A model generated the notes under the pieces. That model did not search any database, was not told the DNA's origin, and worked only from the letters and a program-made list of their open reading frames with translations. A stretch of DNA of 64,000 bases, taken from the NCBI RefSeq assembly GCF_900626135.1, contig NZ_LR130785.1:436023-500022 (forward strand). The letters are read 5' to 3'. Position 1 is the first letter of the stretch. Each line of letters starts with the position of its first letter. This stretch comes from Senegalia massiliensis (lineage in GTDB: Bacteria; Bacillota; Clostridia; Tissierellales; SIT17). Shown in pieces: positions 26,112-35,523 of the stretch. Both the position numbers and the translations under genes were made by a program.

Positions 26112-26801
26112 ATGATAAATATACTTTTAGTAGAAGATGATAAAGCACTTGCTATGGGAATAGAATTTAGCTTAAAAGAAAATGGATACGAAGTGTTTAA
26201 TACAAGTACCATAAAAGAAAGTAAGAAAATATATGAAGAAGAAAAGATAGATTTAATACTTTTAGATATTAATTTACCAGATGGAAGTGGATATGATTTG
26301 TGTAAAGATATAAGAAGTGGAAGTGATGTACCTATAATATTTTTAACAGCACTTGATGAAGAGGTAAATATAGTTCTAGGACTTGATATTGGAGGAGATG
26401 ATTATATTACAAAACCTTTTAGAGTAGGAGAATTGACTTCTCGCATCAGAGCCATACTTCGCAGAACTAAGAAAGATGATATAGATATATATAAATCAGG
26501 TGATTTAACAATAAATATATCTAAGGTAAAAGTAGAAAAGAAAAGTAGTGAAATTAAACTTACAGCACTTGAATATAAATTATTATTATTTTTCATTAAT
26601 CATCCTCAAAAATCATCAAAGAGAGAAGAAATTTTATCTTATCTAACAGAAAATGAAGAAGCTTTCTTTGATGAAAACACATTATCTGTGTATATAAAAA
26701 GACTTAGAGAAAAAATAGAAGATGACCATAAAAACCCTGAATATATAATTACCAAAAGAGGGCTAGGTTATATTTGGGAAAAAGAAGTTATAAAGGAGTA
26801 G
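26112..26801 (+). CDS. OmpR-family response regulator
   Basis: The 229-residue protein has a receiver domain with the acidic pair EDD at 8-10, phospho-acceptor Asp 52 in LILLDINLP, the conserved Thr in FLTAL and Lys in DYITKPF, then a winged-helix DNA-binding domain (about 125-225, LTALEYKLLLFFINHPQ and VYIKRLREKIE). It is likely to bind direct repeats such as the TGTAAG boxes before the ABC genes. Start after GAGGTG. The partner kinase gene begins 4 bases after its stop. Confidence 0.92.
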   Translation: MINILLVEDDKALAMGIEFSLKENGYEVFNTSTIKESKKIYEEEKIDLILLDINLPDGSGYDLCKDIRSGSDVPIIFLTALDEEVNIVLGLDIGGDDYITKPFRVGELTSRIRAILRRTKKDDIDIYKSGDLTINISKVKVEKKSSEIKLTALEYKLLLFFINHPQKSSKREEILSYLTENEEAFFDENTLSVYIKRLREKIEDDHKNPEYIITKRGLGYIWEKEVIKE

Positions 26802-26805
26802 AGAT

Positions 26806-28047
26806 ATGGATAGTTATTTCATAAATTCTAGAATGAAAAATAGTTTTATAATACTTTTGACTGTTATAGTTTTATTTGCAGTTATATCATTTTCAATTTT
26901 AAATATACATTATAATAACTTAAAAAAAGATTATATTGATAGTTTTGGAAATGTACTTGTGATAGTTAATGATATTGATCCTGAGCTTGCAAAGGATATA
27001 ATACCTAGTATAACAGGAGAAGAGGATATAAAACAAAGTAAAAGGACAAGGGTTATTCTAAAGGAATATGGTTTAACCGAAGACTTAGAAAACTCACTTT
27101 TTCCTAATATTAATGAAACTTATATGACGAATAATATGTTGTTTATATTGATTTTTATATTACTTTTATTAGTATTATTTATACTTAATTTTATAGAACA
27201 TAGATATTTTTATAGAAAGATTAGAAAAATATCTAATAGAGCAAAAGATATAGTAAAAGGAGAATTTAAGCTATTTGAAGAAAAGGATAAAGAAGGTGAT
27301 TTTCCAAAGCTCATATCATCATTTAATTCTATGGTAGGAATTATAAAGGGGAATTTAGAAAAATTAGATAAAGAGAAAAACTTTTTAGTAGATTTATTAT
27401 CTGATATATCTCATCAACTGAAAACTCCACTTTCTTCAATGATAGTATATAATGACATACTTACAGAAAAAGAACTTCCAAGAGAAAAGCAATTAGTATT
27501 TTTAGAAAATAATAAAAAACAATTAGAACGTATAGAATGGTTAGTAAAGAGTTTATTGAAACTTGCAAGACTTGACGTACAAGCCATAAAATTTGATAAG
27601 GAAAAATTAAATGTAAATTATACTATAAAAGTAGGAGTAGAATCATTAAATGAAAAAATAAAAGCAAAAAAAATAAAAATAAATTTTGATTCTACAAATG
27701 AGATTTTTTTAGATCATGATTTCTATTGGCTAAAAGAAGCTATTATAAATTTAATAGTGAATGCAATAGATCATAGTGAAATTGGAAATGATATAAATAT
27801 ATATACATTTGAAAATCCTATTTATAAGAGAATAGAAATACAAGATTATGGTGAAGGAATAGATAAAAAAGATTTGCCTCATATTTTCAAGAGATTCTAT
27901 AAATCTAAAGATTCCAAGAATAGTGATTCAGTAGGGATAGGACTTGCACTCTCTAAATCAATAATTGAGAGTCATAATGGAATAATAGAAGTTGAAAGTA
28001 CAAAGGGAGAAGGTACTTGTTTTATGATTACATTTTTAAAGCATTAA
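26806..28047 (+). CDS. Membrane sensor histidine kinase
   Basis: The 413-residue kinase has two membrane segments (about 13-33 and 110-130) enclosing an extracytoplasmic loop of about 75 residues, a HAMP-like linker, the H-box SDISHQLKTPLSS with His 203, an N-box LIVNAIDHSE, and G boxes DYGEGID and SVGIGLALSKS. It is the partner of the preceding response regulator. The short sensor loop suggests it may rely on the neighbouring ABC permease for detection, as in BceS-type systems, but that is inference. Confidence 0.92.
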   Translation: MDSYFINSRMKNSFIILLTVIVLFAVISFSILNIHYNNLKKDYIDSFGNVLVIVNDIDPELAKDIIPSITGEEDIKQSKRTRVILKEYGLTEDLENSLFPNINETYMTNNMLFILIFILLLLVLFILNFIEHRYFYRKIRKISNRAKDIVKGEFKLFEEKDKEGDFPKLISSFNSMVGIIKGNLEKLDKEKNFLVDLLSDISHQLKTPLSSMIVYNDILTEKELPREKQLVFLENNKKQLERIEWLVKSLLKLARLDVQAIKFDKEKLNVNYTIKVGVESLNEKIKAKKIKINFDSTNEIFLDHDFYWLKEAIINLIVNAIDHSEIGNDINIYTFENPIYKRIEIQDYGEGIDKKDLPHIFKRFYKSKDSKNSDSVGIGLALSKSIIESHNGIIEVESTKGEGTCFMITFLKH

Positions 28048-28103
28048 TTTATTTTTCCTATTTAGGGTATATTATTTATAGTATGCTTTAGGGAGGAAAA
28101 AAG

Positions 28104-29393
28104 ATGGATTTTATTTTGATACTAATACTTATATTGTTAAATGGATTTTTTGCAGCAGCTGAATTTGCTCTTGTTTCAATAGAAAGAGAAAAATATGAAT
28201 CTAAAAAATATAACAATAATAAAAAGGTGCAAAGTCTTTTAAAAATAACTGAAAATCCTAGTAGGTTTTTAGCTACAATACAAGTAGGTATAACACTTGC
28301 TGGCTTTTTAGCTAGTGCATCTGCTGCAGTAACAATTTCAAAACCTTTTGGTGAAATATTAGAAGCTACAGGATTACCTATAATAGCTGATTTTAGTGAT
28401 CAAATTGCAATAGTAATAGGAACAATAATATTATCATTTATTACTTTAGTATTTGGAGAATTAGTACCAAAAAGAATAGCCCTTGCAAATACAGAACGCA
28501 CAGCATTCTTTTCAGTAACACCAATAAATTTATTATCTAAAATTATGAAACCAGTAGTATTTATACTTACGAAAACCACAGATATTGTAGCAAAGTTATT
28601 AGGCACTAATACAGAAGGAGCAGAAGAAAAGATAACAGAAGAAGAAATAAGAAATACAATAAGAAAAGGTAGAAGACATGGAGTATTAAATCCTACAGAA
28701 ACAGAAATGCTTGAACGGATATTTGAGTTTGATGATAAACTTGTAAAAGATATTAAAACCGCTAAAAATAAAATATTTTCAATCAATATAGAAACAGATA
28801 TTAAAGATATTATGGATCGAATAATAAAAAGTGGTTTTTCTCGAATACCTGTAAAAGATGAAAATGATGATATAATCGGTATACTTTATATAAAAGATTT
28901 ATTCTATGAAATGGAACGAACAAACAAACAGGAAATAGACATAAAAAATATACTTAGAAAGCCTTATTTTGTACCAGAAACTAAAAAGATAGATACATTA
29001 TATAAAGAATTAAAAATAAATCAAAATCATATGGCTATAATAATAGATGAATATGGTTCAATTTCAGGAATTGTAACTCTTGAGGATATATTAGAAGAAA
29101 TAGTAGGAGAGATATTTGATGAATTTGAACAAGAAATACACTCTATAAAATATTTAGAAGAAGGTGTATATTTAGTTGATGGACTTGAAAGTATAAAAAA
29201 AGTAAATGAAGAGTTAGAGTTAGATTTACCTTTAGATGGTCCAGATACTATAGGTGGATTTGTACTTAGTTTACTTGATGATATACCAGATAAAGATGAT
29301 TATCCTATGATTAACTATAATAATATAATATTTAAAGTAGAAAAAATAAAAGGCAAGAGAATAAAAGTTGTAAAAATGACAATAACAAAGTAA
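28104..29393 (+). CDS. CNNM/HlyC-CorC family transporter with CBS domains
   Basis: The 429-residue protein has an N-terminal DUF21/CNNM membrane domain (residues 1-180, FILILILILLNGFFAAAEFA and VFGELVPKRIAL), a paired CBS domain (about 210-340, FSRIPVKDENDDIIGIL and GSISGIVTLEDILEEIVGEI) and a C-terminal CorC_HlyC domain. Relatives export Mg2+ or affect Na+/Mg2+ balance; the older name hemolysin is misleading. It stands alone after the two-component genes and ends in a hairpin shared with the convergent carboxypeptidase. Confidence 0.92.
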   Translation: MDFILILILILLNGFFAAAEFALVSIEREKYESKKYNNNKKVQSLLKITENPSRFLATIQVGITLAGFLASASAAVTISKPFGEILEATGLPIIADFSDQIAIVIGTIILSFITLVFGELVPKRIALANTERTAFFSVTPINLLSKIMKPVVFILTKTTDIVAKLLGTNTEGAEEKITEEEIRNTIRKGRRHGVLNPTETEMLERIFEFDDKLVKDIKTAKNKIFSINIETDIKDIMDRIIKSGFSRIPVKDENDDIIGILYIKDLFYEMERTNKQEIDIKNILRKPYFVPETKKIDTLYKELKINQNHMAIIIDEYGSISGIVTLEDILEEIVGEIFDEFEQEIHSIKYLEEGVYLVDGLESIKKVNEELELDLPLDGPDTIGGFVLSLLDDIPDKDDYPMINYNNIIFKVEKIKGKRIKVVKMTITK

Positions 29394-29429
29394 ATTTTAA
29401 GGACTACTTTTCAAAGTAGTCCTTAAAAT
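29394..29429. terminator. Bidirectional terminator, 17-bp stem
   Basis: Arms 29394-29410 and 29413-29429 pair perfectly around a TC loop (core AAGGACTACTTT). It overlaps the end of the minus-strand carboxypeptidase gene. Confidence 0.88.
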
Positions 29430-30195
29430 ATTCTTCTAATGTTATATTTAAATCATATATTTCTTTTGAAACATCTTTACCAACATATCTTAAATGCCAA
29501 GGTTCATACTGGTAACCAGTTATATCTTCCTTTCCTTTAGGAAATCTTATAATGAATCCAAATTTATGAGCATTTGAAGCTAACCATTTACCATCAGCTG
29601 TTTCACCAAATGATTGTGTAAGTTGGTTATTAACAACTTCAGATGTAACATCCATGGCAAGTCCAGTTTGGTGTTCGCTTTGTCCAGGTTTTGCACTAAA
29701 CTTATTTGCTTCTTCTATCCCATTTGCTTCTACATATTGATTAAATAAAGATGTTTGAATATCATAAGATCTATACCCAGATCTGCCATAGAACTTAAAA
29801 CCTGATTCACTTCCTACTTTGAATAATTCTTCTAAATTTTCAGCTGCTATTTGTCTCATAAATCTTACAGGACTATCCTTGAATACAAATGGGATATCAG
29901 GGGCAACTAGATCTTCAGGTTCATAGTCTTTAGGTAAATTTCTATCTTTATTTGTTAGAACTAGTATATCATTTGGGTTAGTCACAACTTGTTCACCACT
30001 AGCATTTGTAGTTGTAGTTTCTTCTAAATATGATTCTTCTTTTTCGTTTTCTTGACTTTGTTTATTATTTTTATTATCTTCTTTTTCATTATTTTTTTGC
30101 TGAGTTTTAGTTTCATCATTGTTTTCTGTATTTTCACAACCAATAATAGATATAGATAAAATAAATGTTAATAATAAGATTATAAATTTTTTCAT
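29404..30195 (-). CDS. D-alanyl-D-alanine carboxypeptidase, VanY/LdcB type lipoprotein
   Basis: The 263-residue protein has a lipoprotein signal (lipobox IIGC, Cys 20), a long Asn/Glu/Lys-rich spacer to residue 75, and an M15B peptidase domain. Metal and catalytic motifs are YRSYDIQTSLF, SEHQTGLAMDV (His and Asp zinc ligands) and EPWHLRY (catalytic Glu and zinc His). It trims the terminal D-Ala of cell wall stem peptides outside the membrane. Start after AGGAGG. The linker suggests it reaches into the wall from a membrane anchor. Confidence 0.92.
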   Translation of the reverse strand: MKKFIILLLTFILSISIIGCENTENNDETKTQQKNNEKEDNKNNKQSQENEKEESYLEETTTTNASGEQVVTNPNDILVLTNKDRNLPKDYEPEDLVAPDIPFVFKDSPVRFMRQIAAENLEELFKVGSESGFKFYGRSGYRSYDIQTSLFNQYVEANGIEEANKFSAKPGQSEHQTGLAMDVTSEVVNNQLTQSFGETADGKWLASNAHKFGFIIRFPKGKEDITGYQYEPWHLRYVGKDVSKEIYDLNITLEEYFKDYFEK

Positions 30196-30337
30196 TTTCT
30201 GAACCTCCTTACCTATTATAGTATAACAAAAGTGATTAAATAAAGTAACAAAAACAATTAAATAAATGCAAGAAACGTATTGACTATTTTACTTTATAGT
30301 GATAAAAAAGAAGAGAATAAAAAAAGAGGTGGAAAAT

Positions 30338-31345
30338 ATGAAATTAGATAGGAACTTAGCACTTTCATTAGTTAGGGTTACAGAAATAGCTTCACTTGCT
30401 GCAGCAAAATATATGGGGAGAGGCGATAAAATAGGAGCAGATGGAGCAGCAGTAGATGGAATGAGGAGTGCTTTTAATTTAGCAGAAGTAAAAGGAACTG
30501 TAGTTATAGGAGAAGGAGAAAAGGATAAAGCACCTATGCTTTTTATTGGTGAGGAAATAGGGGCAGGAACTGATGAATCTATAGAAGTAGATATAGCAGT
30601 AGATCCATTAGATGGTACAACTTTAGTTGCAAAGGGTCTTCCAAATGCCATAGCAGTAATAGCAATGGCTCCAAAAGGATGTTTATTACATGCACCAGAT
30701 ACTTATATGGAAAAAATAGTAGTAGGACCTAAAGCTAAAGGAAAAATTAAATTAGATGCATCAGTAGAAGAAAATTTAACTGCTGTTGCAAAAGCATTAA
30801 ATAAGGAAATTTCAGACTTAACAGTTACAATACAAGATAGACCTAGACATTTTGATTTAATTAGAGAAATTAGAAAAATAGGTGCAAGAATAAAATTATT
30901 TGGAGAAGGTGACGTAGCAGCTGCACTTGCTACAGGGTTTGATGATACTGGAATAGATATACTTATGGGGATAGGTGGTGCACCAGAAGGAGTTATAACA
31001 GCAGCAGCTATAAAGTCCATGGGTGGAGATATGGTAGGAAGACTAAATGTAAGATCGGATGAAGAATTACAAAGATGTAGAGATTTAAATTTAACAGATG
31101 AAGATATAAATAAAATACTTTCACTAGATGATTTAGTGAAAGGTGATGAAGCATTCTTTTCTGCAACAGGAATAAGCGATGGAGATTTACTTAAAGGTGT
31201 AGTATATAAAGGTAACAATGTAGCAACTACACATTCTGTAGTAATGAGATCAAAAACAGGAACTATACGTTTTGTAGAAGCTATTCATAAGTTGGATAAA
31301 AATGATATTCTTATAAATCTTATGAATAAACATGGAGAAGCTTAA
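30338..31345 (+). CDS. glpX: Class II fructose-1,6-bisphosphatase
   Basis: The 335-residue GlpX-type enzyme converts fructose-1,6-bisphosphate to fructose-6-phosphate in gluconeogenesis. Motifs are ADGAAVDGMR, GEGEKDKAPMLFIGE and VDPLDGTT, which bind Mg2+ and phosphate, and IGGAPEGVITAAA. I chose ATG 30338 after AGAGGTGG; an ATG at 30299 would add 13 Lys/Arg-rich residues that have no family counterpart. It is a single gene with a strong terminator. Together with ppdK at 54 kb it points to an active gluconeogenic route. Confidence 0.95.
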   Translation: MKLDRNLALSLVRVTEIASLAAAKYMGRGDKIGADGAAVDGMRSAFNLAEVKGTVVIGEGEKDKAPMLFIGEEIGAGTDESIEVDIAVDPLDGTTLVAKGLPNAIAVIAMAPKGCLLHAPDTYMEKIVVGPKAKGKIKLDASVEENLTAVAKALNKEISDLTVTIQDRPRHFDLIREIRKIGARIKLFGEGDVAAALATGFDDTGIDILMGIGGAPEGVITAAAIKSMGGDMVGRLNVRSDEELQRCRDLNLTDEDINKILSLDDLVKGDEAFFSATGISDGDLLKGVVYKGNNVATTHSVVMRSKTGTIRFVEAIHKLDKNDILINLMNKHGEA

Positions 31346-31348
31346 TGT

Positions 31349-31388
31349 AATAGATATAGGATAATAATTATCCTATATCTATTTTTTT
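31349..31388 (+). terminator. Strong terminator after glpX
   Basis: 17-base arms around the centre GGATAATAATTATCC (31349-31383) are followed by TTTTTAT. Confidence 0.9.
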
Positions 31389-31634
31389 ATAGTGTTTGGA
31401 TTATGATATAATTTAAGTATTAAAAATAAATTATACCTCTATTATTATGCTGGAGGTGTTGCAGTTCACTTAGGAGAAAAAACAGAGGATGTAGTCAATG
31501 GTTTGAAATAGCACTAAATTGTATAGAAATAGATATATTTATAAATATAGCATTGACAAATATACAACTCTGAAATAGATTAAAAAGTAAAATTGACTGA
31601 GGTTATTTATATTTCAAATGGAATGAGGAGAAAA
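31389..31634. other. Spacer with a short orphan coding remnant
   Basis: In one frame 31431-31511 reads LYLYYYAGGVAVHLG then EKTEDVVNGLK and a stop, preceded by no start or ribosome site. It looks like the tail of a lost gene that I cannot assign. The rest is AT-rich upstream sequence of the response regulator. No promoter boxes are clear. Confidence 0.35.
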
Positions 31635-32312
31635 ATGAAAAAGATATTGCTCGTTGAGGATGACCAAGAAATTAATAAAATGGTTCAAACCTTATTAAGA
31701 AAAAATCAATATGAAGTAGAAACTGCATTTTCTGGAACAGAGGCACTATTATTATTAGAAATAAAAACTTTTGATTTAATTTTACTAGACCTAATGTTAC
31801 CAGGATTAAGTGGTGAAGAGGTCATAACAAAAATTAATGAATATTCTCAAATTCCTATTATATGTGTATCAGCAAAAGATGATTTAAATACTAAACTTGA
31901 ATTGATTAGAGAGGGGGCGGATGATTATATAACAAAGCCATTTAATAATGAAGAATTAATTGTGAGGGTAGGTGCAGTACTAAGAAGAACGAACAAAGGT
32001 TTTAAAATAGAGAAAACTGAGATATTCAAATTTAAAGACCTAGTTTTAGATAGTGAAAATCACATTGTAACTATTAATGATGAACCTATAGAACTTACTG
32101 TAAAAGAATATGATATATTAGAATTATTAATTAGTAATCCTAAGAAAGTATTTACCAAACAAAATATATTTGAAAGTGTTTGGGCTGAAGAATATATTAT
32201 GGATGAAAGAGCAGTTACTGTACATGTTAGTAATCTGCGTAATAAATTAAAGCATGGAGAAGCATATATAAAAACGGTATGGGGCATAGGATATAAAATG
32301 CAAGATAACTAA
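31635..32312 (+). CDS. OmpR-family response regulator of a peptide-resistance cassette
   Basis: The 225-residue protein has a receiver domain with EDD at 8-10, Asp 52 in LILLDLMLPG, and Lys in DYITKPF, then a winged helix (about 130-225, with LTVKEYDILELLISNPKK and VHVSNLRNKLKH). The start is set by GAGGAG before ATG 31635; two earlier in-frame ATGs (31593 and 31623) have no ribosome site of their own. It heads a four-gene cassette with an ABC ATPase, ABC permease and kinase, the order found in antimicrobial-peptide detoxification loci of clostridia (Bcr/Cpr type). Confidence 0.9.
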   Translation: MKKILLVEDDQEINKMVQTLLRKNQYEVETAFSGTEALLLLEIKTFDLILLDLMLPGLSGEEVITKINEYSQIPIICVSAKDDLNTKLELIREGADDYITKPFNNEELIVRVGAVLRRTNKGFKIEKTEIFKFKDLVLDSENHIVTINDEPIELTVKEYDILELLISNPKKVFTKQNIFESVWAEEYIMDERAVTVHVSNLRNKLKHGEAYIKTVWGIGYKMQDN

Positions 32313-32429
32313 TTTATAAACTTTATACTTTCTTGATAAATTCTAAATTCTATTTTGATATTTTTTATTTATGATTAATGTGTAGAAAAGAATAAGAATT
32401 CAATTATAGAAAGTAGGAGGAAAAAATAT

Positions 32430-33332
32430 ATGAGTATGGTATTGCAAACGAATTATTTAAGTAAAAAATACGATAAACAAATAGCTGTAAACAAAGTCAG
32501 TTTGAATGTAGTAAAGGGTGATATTTACGGCTTGATAGGTGAGAATGGTGCAGGGAAAACCACAATTATGAAGATGATATGTGGATTGATTTTTCCAAAC
32601 CAAGGAAAAATTCAGCTTTTCGAAAGTAACAATTTAGAAAAAGGTAGAAAAAGAGTAGGGTGTGTTATTGAGCAGCCAGCACTTTATCCTGGAATGACAG
32701 CTAGACAAAATTTGATTTATTATAATAAACTACTTGGTATTTCAAGCTATCAAAATATTGATTATGTTCTTGATTTAGTAGGTTTACAAAATACAGGGAA
32801 AAAGAAAACTAAGAATTTTTCACTTGGCATGAAGCAACGTCTATCAATTGCAATTTCACTATTAGGTAATCCGGATTTTCTTATCCTAGATGAGCCTACT
32901 AATGGATTAGATCCTTCTGGTATAAAAGAAATTAGAGAATTAATACTAAAACTTAATTATGAAAATGAGGTTACTGTTTTGATTTCCTCACATATTTTAG
33001 GAGAGCTTGCTAAGGTTGCAACAAAGTATGGCATCATTAAAGAAGGAATATTGGTTGATGAATTTGCAGCAGTGGAATTAGAAAATCGTTGTAAAAAGTA
33101 TCTTTCCTTAGTAGTTGATGATTCAGAAAAAGCAGCTTACATTATAGAAAATAATATTAAAAGTATTGAGTATAAAGTGTTTGATCAAGGTAAAATTTGT
33201 ATTTATGATTTATTAGATATACCAGAAAAGATTAATAAGGAATTGGTTAGAAATGATGTTCTTGTATCTAGTCTTACTTTAGAAGGAAATGATGTAGAAT
33301 CATATTTCGTAAAGATGATGGGAGGCAATTAA
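32430..33332 (+). CDS. ABC transporter ATP-binding protein, BcrA type
   Basis: The 300-residue protein has Walker A GENGAGKTT near residue 40, signature FSLGMKQRLSIA and Walker B FLILDEPTNGLDPSG, followed by a C-terminal extension of about 85 residues usual in BcrA-type subunits. Such transporters remove bacitracin or lantibiotics from the membrane. It is followed directly by the permease gene. Ribosome site AGGAGG. The specific peptide cannot be predicted. Confidence 0.92.
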   Translation: MSMVLQTNYLSKKYDKQIAVNKVSLNVVKGDIYGLIGENGAGKTTIMKMICGLIFPNQGKIQLFESNNLEKGRKRVGCVIEQPALYPGMTARQNLIYYNKLLGISSYQNIDYVLDLVGLQNTGKKKTKNFSLGMKQRLSIAISLLGNPDFLILDEPTNGLDPSGIKEIRELILKLNYENEVTVLISSHILGELAKVATKYGIIKEGILVDEFAAVELENRCKKYLSLVVDDSEKAAYIIENNIKSIEYKVFDQGKICIYDLLDIPEKINKELVRNDVLVSSLTLEGNDVESYFVKMMGGN

Positions 33333-33334
33333 TA

Positions 33335-34096
33335 ATGATGAATATAATTACGAGTGAGTTTTATAGAATATTTAGAAGTAAGATTTTTTATGTTATTTCA
33401 ATAATATTATTAGTAATGAATGTTATAGCCTCTGTATCAACTATATATGTACAAAACTTAACTTCTTTTTCTTCTGAGATAAAAGCACAGATGTCAGGAA
33501 CAGGAATTACTAGTTATCAGGGATCATATGGTGGAGATCTTATTTTTTATATAATCCTTATATTTGTGTCTTGTCTGATTACAGCAGAATATTCCAATGG
33601 TAATATAAAACAAAAGGCAAGTCATGGAATAACTAGATGGAAATTAGTACTTGGTCAGAATATTGCTATAACTTCAGTTATTACAATAATTTTATTAGGG
33701 TTTGGAATTTTAAACTTATTAACAAATACATTATTATCACAATTAGGAGAAGTTGATATATCTTCATTTATACTAATGAATATTGGATTAATTTGTATGT
33801 TTTGGGGTATGGCGGGAATTGGAACTGTTTTCTCATATCTATTTAAAAATGGAGGTATTACAGTTGCAATCTCTATGTTATTTGTTATAAGTGGAAATAT
33901 AATAGTGCAATTTATGACTTTATTAACAGAAAATGATATATTCACAAAATATAGTCTTGCAAATATGCGTAGAATTATAATTGATTTTACATCAAAACCA
34001 GAGGATATTGTAAAAAGTTCTATTGTATTTTTATTAATAGGTGTAGTTACAATTTTAGGATCTAGTTTACTGTTTTCAAAAAGAGATGTAGTTTAA
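33335..34096 (+). CDS. ABC-2 type permease, BcrB-like
   Basis: The 253-residue protein has six predicted membrane segments (first at about 15-40, last at about 228-248), typical of lantibiotic/bacitracin immunity permeases. GNIKQKASHGITRWK near residue 90 is a recurring loop of this family. It begins two bases after the ATPase stop, with GGGAGG inside the end of that gene, so translation is coupled. It probably forms the export channel of the cassette. Confidence 0.85.
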   Translation: MMNIITSEFYRIFRSKIFYVISIILLVMNVIASVSTIYVQNLTSFSSEIKAQMSGTGITSYQGSYGGDLIFYIILIFVSCLITAEYSNGNIKQKASHGITRWKLVLGQNIAITSVITIILLGFGILNLLTNTLLSQLGEVDISSFILMNIGLICMFWGMAGIGTVFSYLFKNGGITVAISMLFVISGNIIVQFMTLLTENDIFTKYSLANMRRIIIDFTSKPEDIVKSSIVFLLIGVVTILGSSLLFSKRDVV

Positions 34097-34110
34097 ATAA
34101 AGGAGTTAAG

Positions 34111-35019
34111 ATGGGAAATATTTGGATGGTTACAACTTTCATATTATTCATTGTTTTGATAATATTTATTTTTTACCATATGTACTATCGTATGAATATC
34201 AAAAATATTACTAAACAATTAGAGGAAATTATGGATATAGAAGATACCAATAAATTGTTAACAATTTTAGCAGATCAAAAAGATATTACAAACTTAGTAA
34301 ATATACTTAATAATTTAGTTAGAGATATGAGACAAGCTAGTATACATATTAAGAATTTAAATAAGAATTTCAGACAAAGTATAACCAATATTTCTCATGA
34401 TTTACGAACTCCACTTACCACGGCTGGTGGTTATGTGCAAATTCTACAGAAAAGTATTTTAGACAAAGAAGAGCAGGAATATTTGAGCATAATATTAGAA
34501 CGACAAAATATGGTTAAGTTGCTATTGGAACAATTATTTGAATATGTACGAATTGAATCAGGTGAAATTGTTTATGAAAAAGTACCCATCGATGCAAAAA
34601 AAGTTTTGATAGATACACTGGCTATGTATTATGATGATTTTAACAGTAAAGGTCAAGAGCCAATTATTCATTTACCCGAAGAACCTTGTATAATAATAGG
34701 AGATGAGCAAGGAGTAAAAAGAATATTTTCAAATGTCTTATTTAATGCGGTTGTACATGGTAAAGGTGAATACTATTTTGAAATTAGAGAATCAAAAGGT
34801 TATATATTTACTTTCTCCAATATTAGTGAACCTATGACAAAAGACGATTTAGATAATATTTTTGAACGTTTTTATACAAAAGATCAATCCAGAAATAAAA
34901 AGACAACAGGATTAGGATTGTCAATAGCAAAAGAAATTACTAAACAATTTGATGGAACAATAGATGCTTACTATAACAATAGTATACTTTCTATATCTAT
35001 ATTTTTTCCTAAAATTTAA
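34111..35019 (+). CDS. Sensor histidine kinase of the peptide-resistance cassette
   Basis: The 302-residue kinase is compact: one N-terminal membrane segment (about 6-27), hardly any extracytoplasmic part, then a dimerisation domain with H-box NISHDLRTPLTT (His 96), an N-box SNVLFNAVVHGK and G2 box TTGLGLSIAKE. The first glycine box is weak (FSNISEPMTKDDLDN), which is common in this kinase group. It is the partner of the response regulator at 31635. It follows the permease gene by 14 bases with AAGGAG. Confidence 0.88.
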   Translation: MGNIWMVTTFILFIVLIIFIFYHMYYRMNIKNITKQLEEIMDIEDTNKLLTILADQKDITNLVNILNNLVRDMRQASIHIKNLNKNFRQSITNISHDLRTPLTTAGGYVQILQKSILDKEEQEYLSIILERQNMVKLLLEQLFEYVRIESGEIVYEKVPIDAKKVLIDTLAMYYDDFNSKGQEPIIHLPEEPCIIIGDEQGVKRIFSNVLFNAVVHGKGEYYFEIRESKGYIFTFSNISEPMTKDDLDNIFERFYTKDQSRNKKTTGLGLSIAKEITKQFDGTIDAYYNNSILSISIFFPKI

Positions 35020-35183
35020 AAGGTTATATGAATATCTTGCAAATAAAGAAAAACTTGATTTAATATCAGCAATTGGTGTTTTATTATTATTTGAAGGATC
35101 ATTTTTAATATGATTGTTACTATTTATATAAGGGGTTTTTGTATAGATATTAAATTTCAGAACAATGATAAAATGGTTTTTAA
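35020..35183 (+). other. Spacer after the cassette with a short coding-like tail
   Basis: A frame ending at TGA 35111-35113 reads RLYEYLANKEKLDLI then SAIGVLLLFEGSFLI, with no start codon or ribosome site. It resembles the tail of a membrane protein that has been lost. Nothing else is seen. Confidence 0.3.
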
Positions 35184-35453
35184 TTATAGAGCGTGTACAA
35201 TATCTCTTAAATAAAAGTCTATACCCTGCCCTGCTCCTTAATCTCTACAAAAAGTAGTATCAGAATATAAGTGCTTTTTAAGGTTTGCTACACCTTGTAA
35301 AGTAGTTTTTGAGGCAGATTTTTTTGACATTAAACTCACAGGATTAGCTATTGGCTCCATTGTAATATGAACATGACTATCAATAAGTCCTGTCATTATA
35401 GTTTTTTCTTTTAAACTAATACAATTTACATTTTCAAATATGGAAAATTCCAA
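35184..35453 (-). pseudogene. Amidohydrolase N-terminal remnant
   Basis: Minus-strand reading gives TIMTGLIDSHVHITME, then ANPVSLMSKKSASKTTLQGV, then SDTTFCRD followed by a stop and GAGQGIDFYLRDIVHAL. This is the N-terminal metal-binding part of an imidazolonepropionase-like amidohydrolase (HVH metal motif; intact relatives read GxTTxRDxG). It has an in-frame stop at the RD(L)G position and ends after about 90 codons, with no catalytic C-terminus. It is dead and marks a deletion or recombination border beside the peptide-resistance cassette. Confidence 0.75.
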
Positions 35454-35523
35454 AACTGAACAAAAGGATTATCTTTTATTTATAAGGGTATAATATTGAG
35501 GTATATAAATAAAGGAGTTGAGT

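Noticed and set aside
30703-31218. Minus-strand open frame opposite glpX
   Set aside because: Ser/Pro-rich translation typical of an antisense frame of an AT-rich gene; no start signals.
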